Shown here: piece by piece, positions 1-4,639 of the stretch
Layout of the letters: every line of letters starts with the position of its first letter
Numbering within the stretch: the first letter of the stretch is position 1
Source: Prevotella sp. UBA3837
GTDB lineage: Bacteria > Bacteroidota > Bacteroidia > Bacteroidales > Bacteroidaceae
Assembly: GCA_002392835.1 (NCBI GenBank)
Contig: DGHX01000053.1
Location: forward strand, 774 to 7,617
Length of the DNA stretch: 6,844 nucleotides
Direction: 5' to 3'
Position numbers and translations under genes: made by a program
The notes under the pieces: generated by a model
What the model saw: the letters and a program-made list of their open reading frames with translations, nothing else
Database searches by the model: none
What the model was told of the DNA's origin: nothing

Positions 1-25
1 TTTTCATAAACGGCCCGCTTTTTTT

Positions 26-51
26 TGTCCCAGGCCCTGGGACATTTTTTT
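26..51 (+). terminator. Possible rightward intrinsic terminator at the left edge
   Basis: An 8-bp perfect stem (TGTCCCAG at 26-33, CTGGGACA at 37-44) with a 3-base loop is followed by seven T residues (45-51). This fits an intrinsic terminator reading rightward, which would serve a gene lying left of the window. It is odd that eight T residues also precede the stem (19-26), and that a second short stem (GCCCG at 13-17, CGGGC at 53-57) encloses the whole structure. On the minus strand the hairpin is followed by A residues, so it would not terminate leftward transcripts. Confidence 0.45.
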
Positions 52-95
52 ACGGGCTACTTCCACAGCTTTTCATTCCGTTTACCAACTATCCT

Positions 96-144
96 CCCTC
101 CACCCTTCACCCTCCACCCTCCACCAACTCCCTCCCCCCTCCCC
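96..144 (-). repeat. C-rich 7-base tandem repeat; polypurine G-quadruplex-type tract on the minus strand
   Basis: The plus strand reads CACCCTT, CACCCTC, CACCCTC, CACC from 101 to 125, about 3.6 copies of a 7-base unit, inside a pyrimidine-rich tract that continues to 144. On the minus strand this gives runs of three or more G at 96-98, 103-105, 110-112 and 117-119, each separated by exactly four bases. A second, denser cluster lies at 130-144 with single-base spacers. ACCAACT occurs at 84-90 and again at 123-129. The tract lies beyond the terminators of the 1252-residue gene, so it is probably not in that transcript. No gene is visible in it. Confidence 0.7.
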
Positions 145-153
145 GGTGCAACC

Positions 154-190
154 AAAAAAGCACTCACGCGCGTGCGACACGCGCGCGCGT
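154..190 (-). terminator. Second, backup intrinsic terminator of the 1252-residue gene
   Basis: On the minus strand an alternating CG stem (CGCGCGTG against CACGCGCG, plus-strand 167-174 and 178-185, loop of three) is followed, after seven bases, by six T residues (A run at 154-159). The gap between stem and U-tract is longer than ideal. An alternative pairing that bulges four bases out of the CG run brings the stem closer. It stands a few bases downstream of a better terminator, so it is probably a backup. Confidence 0.5.
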
Positions 191-196
191 AAGGAC

Positions 197-241
197 AAAA
201 ATGAAGCGGGCAGGCTGCCCGGTATGGCTGCCTGCCCGCTT
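197..241 (-). terminator. Intrinsic terminator of the 1252-residue gene
   Basis: A perfect 12-bp stem (AAGCGGGCAGGC at 204-215 pairing with 230-241) closes a 14-base loop. In the leftward direction the stem is followed after two bases by five T residues (A run at 197-201). It lies 24 bases past the TAA of the large gene, the expected place and orientation. The loop can form a competing GGGCAGGCTGCCC fold, which does not affect the main stem. Confidence 0.88.
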
Positions 242-265
242 GATGGTTATAAGAGTTCGGTGTAC

Positions 266-3200
266 TTACTTCACCAGCACCTTCTCGGTGCGTGTGGTGC
301 CGTCGCTCATGTGCTTCACCATGATGGTGACACCCTTCTGAGCGCTCATCACGCGGCGACCGTTCAGGTCGAAGAGCTCGATGGCGCGCACGCGAGCCTC
401 GCCCAGCGGGTTCTCGTCGATGCGGTCCAGATAAGCCTGGTTGTAGTCGAAGCCCACGGCGGGAGCCGTCATCACCACGCGTACCTCGTTGAAGAAGACG
501 TTGGAGTTGGCGTCGGCGCTGATACCCATGACGAGCTTGCCGTCGGTGACGACGATCTCAGGAATCTCAAGCACGCCGTGGCCGCTGCTCATCATAGGAT
601 AGCTCTGTCCGAGCTGCTGCAGCACTGCCGTTCCGGCATACTCGCCCTCGGGCGTTGCCGATGTGCGTACGTAGAAGTAGCTGTTGCGGCCGTCGAACTC
701 GCGCTCCAGAGCGGCTGCCTTCACGGTGTAGACACCGGCGGGCAGTGTGGCCAGAGCCTGCTCAGCACGGAACTGGTTGTGCCAGCCCTCGAACATGGCG
801 TCGGCGGGAATGACGTCGCTACCCTTTGCTGACCAACCGGTGCTCAGACCAGGAGCGCGGTAGGTGGTGTCGGCAGCCTCGGGGCAGTACCAGCCGGGAA
901 CATTCTCGGCGCTGAAGGTGTTGTTGCCCTGCGTCTTGTAGATGTTCGGGTTCTTCACGAAGACCGTCATGTCGTAGGAAGGAGTGGCGATGACCTCACT
1001 CGTCTCGGGATCGACCTCGGGAGTGAACAGGGTGTTGTCAGCGTTCTTCAGCTGTCCGTAGAGCTCGGTCTTGGTGCGCTTCATCAGGGCCTCGGCCATG
1101 CGGTCGTCGTCGCCGAGCACCTGGTTAGCCTCGACGAGCAGAGGATCGTCCTCGGCTACGCCCAGTGCCTGCAGTCCGGCGATGCCCAGGCGCAGACGCT
1201 CGAAGAGCACTGCATAACCGGTCATGTCAGGACGCGATGCGCCAGTGGTGAACATGGCCTCGACCATGCTGATGGCCTGCTGCAGCTCGCTGATGGCGGT
1301 CTCCAGCTCGGCGTCGTCGGTGAGCTCGCGGCCCAGGTACTTGTCGGCCACGGCCTTCACGTCGGTATAGAACTGCGTGGTAGCGAACTTCGAGCCCTCG
1401 TACTGCTCGGTCAGGTCCTGAGCGCGGCTGGGCAGCGGGTCGTAGGTGTCGCAGTTGGTGTGGTGCTTGGTCATGGCGGCCACGGCAGCCTCCAGGTCGG
1501 CCACGGCCTGCATCACCTTCGTGGGAGCGGTGAAGGTGGTAGCCTCCACGGTCTTGATGAGCTCGTCGAGAGCGGTGTAGGCAGCACCGGCATAGCGCTC
1601 GCTGCTGTTGGCATCGCGGCTGGCCTTGGCGTTGTCGAGAGCCACCTGCAGCTTAGCCATCTCCTGTGCACCCATGGTGGCGGGCACGTAGTCGAGCTTC
1701 ACATTGGCCAGCAGCATCTCGTTGAAGCCGGGCGATGTCCAGCGCAGACGATAGTTGCCTGTGGCGGGAACCTTGAAGCTGATGTCAGTAGCGGTAGAGC
1801 CGGTGACGGGGGCACTGGTGTTGCCGTTCACGTTGGGCTGATTCTCCACGGCCTGGGTGAGCACCTCGATGTCATCGTCGTCGAGGATGCTGAAGGTCAT
1901 GTCCTTACCGTTATCCTTCCACTGAGCGGAGTTGAAGTGCAGGTTGTAGTTCTTGCCGGCCTCGAGGGTGAGCATGTGCTCCTCGAACTCGGCCACCTTC
2001 TCGGCCTGTACACCGCCGATGGCCTCGCGCTCGGCAGCCGTCGTGCCATACTGCACGTAGCCCTCGCGCCAGTAGAGACCCTTGGTGAAGTCGCCACCCT
2101 CGGGGAATCCGAACATACGGGCACCGCCGCTGCTGTAGTCATTGCCCGACAGACGGTAAGCGTTCTGATAATAGATGAGGTAGCCAGCGGGCACGGAGTT
2201 GTTGTTGCAGTCAAGGAAGAGCTGCGGGGCGATGAGTGTTGCGGGCTGGTCGTTGGGGTCGATGACCAGGGGTCCGAAGCTCAGGCGCAGCTTGTACTCG
2301 CCCACTTCGCCGAGGCCGACCTTCTCGCCTTCCACATTCATGATTCTCAATTCATACTCGCCCTTGAGTTCGTCAGTGGCGGTGCGGGTGAGAGTGATTT
2401 CCTCGGCAAAGTCGTTGGCCGGAGCCACGGTGAGCTTCTCCTTACCTAAGGTGGCCGTCAGGGAGGCGGTGTTCACCTTGTGGTCGAACACCAGCTTGAA
2501 GTCCTTCATCGTGGTGGGCAGGTTGAACGAGCCGTCCTCGGGGTCGGCGCTCACCAATGCAGGTGCGCCATAGAGGTACGAGAAAGCCGTACCAAGGCCG
2601 TCGCTGTCGTCGAAAGTGGCCAGGATGTTGGTGAAGGTGGGCACAGGCTCTCCCTCGTACTTGCCGGCGGTGTAGATGATCTGGTGCTCGGCATCAGTGG
2701 GGTTGGTGAAGTTGACGATGTACTCAGCCTCGTCGTTCATTGAGAAACCATCGTCGATGAAGATCCAGAGGTTGCCGTCGCTGCGGCCCTCTACCGACAA
2801 GATGGTGGTGGGCTGTCCGTCGACGGTGACGGTGGCCAGCTCGTTGGGGAAGACGAGCTGCGGCTGTCCGCAGGCCTTCACCAGGTCGGCAATGTTGGTA
2901 GCCTTGCCGAATTTCACGCGCACTTGGTCATAGCAGTAGTTAGCCGAGATGAGCGAGATGGGGCTCTGCTCCTCGTAAATCTCGAATGCGATGTTGTCGA
3001 AGTAGAATTTGTTGGAGACGTCCTTGTCGTTGTTCAGGTCGAAGGCCACGCTGCCCAGACCGTCGCTGCCGGCCTGTCCGCTGGTGATGGTTCCCTCGAA
3101 GGTGTAGGTCTTCCACTCGTCGTTCACGTCGAAGTTGGTGATGAAGCCGTCGTGCCAGGCGCGGGGCTCGCCCTGTGCGCTGGTGGAGATGGTGGCGGCA

Positions 3201-4024
3201 CGGTCGGCACGGATGTCGATGCTCAGGCGCCACTGCGTGCCCTCGGGCAGGAACTTGTTCATCTTCAGGAAGAACTGGGTGTTCCAGGTCTCGGTGGCGT
3301 TGTCGTCGCTGGCGACGAGGGCTGCACGCGAGCCGTTCACGCCGACACCCTCAACGATGGTGGGGCGGTCGTTGGCGGTGTTGCCGTTGTTCGGGCCGTT
3401 CTTCGACACGGGGAAGCTCTCCAGGTCGTCACCCTCGAAGTCGCCGTTCTCTATCATGGGAATCCAGCCGGTGACGGGCTTCACGGTGCCGTCGAGCACG
3501 ATGCTGCGCACGGTGCCGCCCTGTCCGCTCCAAGGAATCTTGATGGCGTTCAGGTGCAGATACTCATAGCTGCTGAGGTCGAAGACCACCTTGCCGTCGT
3601 CGCCGATGGGCTGGACGATCTCCACATAGCCGGCGCCGTCGGCATCGCCTACGGAGTATTTGCCGTCGGCATCGGGCTGCACGGCGGGCTCACGGTTCAG
3701 CATCAGACGGATGTTCATGCCGGGGGTTCCCGTCACGGTCATGGTCTTCGTGCCGGTGATGTCGGCATACCACAGATAGTACACGTTGGGGCTACCATAG
3801 ATTGTAGCTCCCAGCCCGAGGTTCTCGTAGAGTGCATAGCTGCACCCGAAGGCACCGTTGTTCTTCGGCTCGGGTTCCGGGTCGGCCACCACGTTGGCAC
3901 CGGGCAGCGGGCTGTCCCATGCCTTGAACATGGCGGGGTCGAGGTCGGCCTGCACGGCACTGGCGCTCTGCACGCCCACGATGGTGAGCAGCAGCGTCAT
4001 AAGCATCATGTAAGTTTTTCTCAT
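266..4024 (-). CDS. Large secreted multidomain protein with carbohydrate-binding-like and Ig-like modules and a C-terminal sorting-type tail
   Basis: The product has 1252 residues. Residues 1-23 are a signal peptide (MRKTY, hydrophobic core, Ala-Ser-Ala cleavage site) with no lipobox Cys. Residues about 60-180 form a beta-sandwich module that recurs in the 681-residue neighbour. Residues 186-350 (NGDFEGDDLESF near the start, FYFDNIAFEIY at the end) resemble CBM4/9-type galactose-binding folds. Residues about 355-450 and 485-585 look like bacterial Ig-like domains of the SbsA type (DGSFNLPT, then LVFDHKV). Residues 595-780 form another jelly-roll-like module (GLYWREGYVQYG, FNSAQWKD, LLANVKLDYVP). 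Residues 785-995 are helical and FIVAR-like (LQVALDNAKASRDA, VADLEAAVAAM, ISELQQAISM). Residues 1018-1190 look like a further galactose-binding-like domain (FVKNPNIY, VPGWYC, FFNEVRVVM). The tail (IELFDLNGRRV ... KVLVK) is the Bacteroidales C-terminal element that resembles type IX sorting signals. I recognise no glycosidase, lyase or protease active site. The start is supported by the signal peptide and by a -7 box 49 bases upstream; there is no Shine-Dalgarno. Probable role: extracellular or surface binding of glycans or another ligand (inference). Domain assignments are from reading motifs, not from a profile search. Confidence 0.9.
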   Translation of the reverse strand: MRKTYMMLMTLLLTIVGVQSASAVQADLDPAMFKAWDSPLPGANVVADPEPEPKNNGAFGCSYALYENLGLGATIYGSPNVYYLWYADITGTKTMTVTGTPGMNIRLMLNREPAVQPDADGKYSVGDADGAGYVEIVQPIGDDGKVVFDLSSYEYLHLNAIKIPWSGQGGTVRSIVLDGTVKPVTGWIPMIENGDFEGDDLESFPVSKNGPNNGNTANDRPTIVEGVGVNGSRAALVASDDNATETWNTQFFLKMNKFLPEGTQWRLSIDIRADRAATISTSAQGEPRAWHDGFITNFDVNDEWKTYTFEGTITSGQAGSDGLGSVAFDLNNDKDVSNKFYFDNIAFEIYEEQSPISLISANYCYDQVRVKFGKATNIADLVKACGQPQLVFPNELATVTVDGQPTTILSVEGRSDGNLWIFIDDGFSMNDEAEYIVNFTNPTDAEHQIIYTAGKYEGEPVPTFTNILATFDDSDGLGTAFSYLYGAPALVSADPEDGSFNLPTTMKDFKLVFDHKVNTASLTATLGKEKLTVAPANDFAEEITLTRTATDELKGEYELRIMNVEGEKVGLGEVGEYKLRLSFGPLVIDPNDQPATLIAPQLFLDCNNNSVPAGYLIYYQNAYRLSGNDYSSGGARMFGFPEGGDFTKGLYWREGYVQYGTTAAEREAIGGVQAEKVAEFEEHMLTLEAGKNYNLHFNSAQWKDNGKDMTFSILDDDDIEVLTQAVENQPNVNGNTSAPVTGSTATDISFKVPATGNYRLRWTSPGFNEMLLANVKLDYVPATMGAQEMAKLQVALDNAKASRDANSSERYAGAAYTALDELIKTVEATTFTAPTKVMQAVADLEAAVAAMTKHHTNCDTYDPLPSRAQDLTEQYEGSKFATTQFYTDVKAVADKYLGRELTDDAELETAISELQQAISMVEAMFTTGASRPDMTGYAVLFERLRLGIAGLQALGVAEDDPLLVEANQVLGDDDRMAEALMKRTKTELYGQLKNADNTLFTPEVDPETSEVIATPSYDMTVFVKNPNIYKTQGNNTFSAENVPGWYCPEAADTTYRAPGLSTGWSAKGSDVIPADAMFEGWHNQFRAEQALATLPAGVYTVKAAALEREFDGRNSYFYVRTSATPEGEYAGTAVLQQLGQSYPMMSSGHGVLEIPEIVVTDGKLVMGISADANSNVFFNEVRVVMTAPAVGFDYNQAYLDRIDENPLGEARVRAIELFDLNGRRVMSAQKGVTIMVKHMSDGTTRTEKVLVK

Positions 4025-4073
4025 AGGTAAAATGTTTTGTTAGTTAATAAAATAATTGTCAGTTTTCTGGGTG

Positions 4074-4081
4074 CAAAGATA
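4074..4081 (-). promoter_or_regulatory. Bacteroidetes-type -7 promoter box for the 1252-residue gene
   Basis: Read leftward, the sequence is TATCTTTG followed by CACCC, an exact match to the Bacteroidetes sigma-ABfr -7 consensus TAnnTTTG. The box ends 49 bases before the ATG, which predicts an untranslated leader of about 40 bases that is A/T-rich and lacks a Shine-Dalgarno, as is usual in this phylum. No convincing TTTG -33 element lies at the usual spacing. The box is downstream of the terminator of the small gene, so the large gene appears to have its own transcript. Confidence 0.7.
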
Positions 4082-4135
4082 AGTCTGTTTCAGCAAACGG
4101 GCTTTTGCGCTTGTTTCATTGTTTTTCTTTTTTGT

Positions 4136-4175
4136 AAAAAGCAGGGGAAAGACCGCAGAATTGCAGTCTTTCTCC
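4136..4175 (-). terminator. Intrinsic terminator after the 64-residue gene
   Basis: On the minus strand a stem of 13 base pairs (4144-4156 with 4163-4175), including one A/C mismatch and one T/G wobble, closes a 6-base loop. It is followed after three bases by five T residues (A run at 4136-4140). It begins 20 bases past the TAG of the small gene and stands before the promoter of the next gene. It therefore separates the two transcription units. On the plus strand no T run follows the stem, so it acts leftward only. Confidence 0.85.
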
Positions 4176-4195
4176 TGTCTTTGCCCGACTGGCGG

Positions 4196-4390
4196 CTACG
4201 GCAGCAACAGTTCGTCGTCCTCCTCCTCGTCGGTGTCCCACACGCTGCGACGGCGGCGGCGCGTCAGCACTTCATACTCGGGATTGGCATAGTCCTCGTA
4301 CACCTTCTTGCCCACGGGCGAGTTGACCATCAGGTTCTGTGCCTGCACCAGCACCTGGCTGGTGAGAGGCTGTTGATATGTCTTTTTCAT
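4196..4390 (-). CDS. Small protein with MKKTY-QP start, Arg run and acidic C-terminus; function unknown
   Basis: The product has 64 residues. It starts MKKTYQQPLTSQV and continues with a polar middle segment (NLMVNSPVGKKVYEDYANPEYEV). It then has five consecutive Arg (RRRRR), the acidic stretch DTDEEEDDE and the end LLLP. There is no signal peptide, membrane segment or Cys. The opening MKK(T)Y..P resembles many short, unannotated Bacteroidales proteins I remember from Prevotella and Bacteroides genomes, but I cannot name a family. I chose the ATG at 4388-4390. The same frame can be extended 11 codons to a GTG at 4421-4423, but that start lies in the repeat arm and gives an unconvincing N-terminus. 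A strong terminator directly follows the TAG, which supports a real transcription unit. No -7 box is visible just upstream, so it may be read from the 681-residue gene through the palindromic element. The charge pattern could suit nucleic-acid or protein binding, but that is only a guess. Confidence 0.72.
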   Translation of the reverse strand: MKKTYQQPLTSQVLVQAQNLMVNSPVGKKVYEDYANPEYEVLTRRRRRSVWDTDEEEDDELLLP

Positions 4391-4408
4391 GTCTTCAGGA
4401 TTAAAATG

Positions 4409-4630
4409 CTGAACTTCCCCCACCCTTTTATAATAACCACAGATTACACAGATTAAACGGATTTTGGCTACGCCGACTTTTTGTTGCGCAGATTTCGATA
4501 GGATTACACAGATTACGGCACGTATTAATCTGTGAAATCATTTTAAAATCGCCGCTACGCGGTTGCAATCGTTTGTTAATCTGTGACATCTGCGTAATCT
4601 GTGGTTATTATAATAGGGTGGGAAACTTTA
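4409..4630. repeat. Nested palindromic element (MITE/REP-like) built from CACAGATTA units, with a possible 9-base target duplication
   Basis: Outer arms 4419-4447 and 4594-4622 are inverted copies with 28 of 29 bases matching (CCCACCC ... CCACAGATTAC). Inner arms 4502-4515 and 4526-4539 match at 13 of 14. Both pairs share one centre, between 4520 and 4521. The 9-mer CACAGATTA occurs six times: at 4438, 4447 and 4507 in plus orientation, and at 4526, 4577 and 4595 in minus orientation. GCTACGC occurs at 4467-4473 and 4554-4560. ATTAAAATG is present just outside both ends (4400-4408 and 4631-4639), as a target-site duplication would be. The element encodes no protein and fills nearly all of the gap between the 681-residue gene and the small gene. 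Transcribed, it could fold into one long hairpin. Similar CACAGATTA arrays are familiar to me from Bacteroidales intergenic DNA; the link to a transposon is inference. Confidence 0.85.
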
Positions 4631-4639
4631 ATTAAAATG

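Noticed and set aside
146..832. A 228-codon plus-strand frame starting in the terminator region
   Set aside because: It runs through both terminators and then antisense to the C-terminus of the 1252-residue gene, and its product has no recognisable sequence pattern.
2924..4030. A 368-codon open frame on the plus strand opposite the start of the 1252-residue gene, and similar long frames at 1460-2449, 4601-5464 and 5774-6673
   Set aside because: They lie fully antisense to well-supported secreted proteins. Their products are rich in Val, Gly, His and Ala with no domain, signal peptide or promoter. Long antisense frames are expected in G/C-rich genes with few A/T-rich codons.
4391..4423. Longer version of the small protein from the GTG at 4421-4423
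   Set aside because: The extra 11 codons would come from the end of the repeat arm and the flanking bases. The ATG at 4388-4390 gives the familiar MKKTY start.
4037..4456. A 139-codon plus-strand frame over the small gene
   Set aside because: It overlaps the promoter, the terminator and the small gene in antisense and ends inside the repeat element. Its hydrophobic start comes from the A/T-rich leader.
4438..4603. CRISPR array, because CACAGATTA recurs six times
   Set aside because: The unit is only 9 bases, half the copies are inverted, the spacing is irregular and there are no cas genes nearby. The layout is a palindrome, not an array.
4409..4630. Complete insertion sequence
   Set aside because: The interval is about 220 bases with no transposase frame; at most it is a non-autonomous element.
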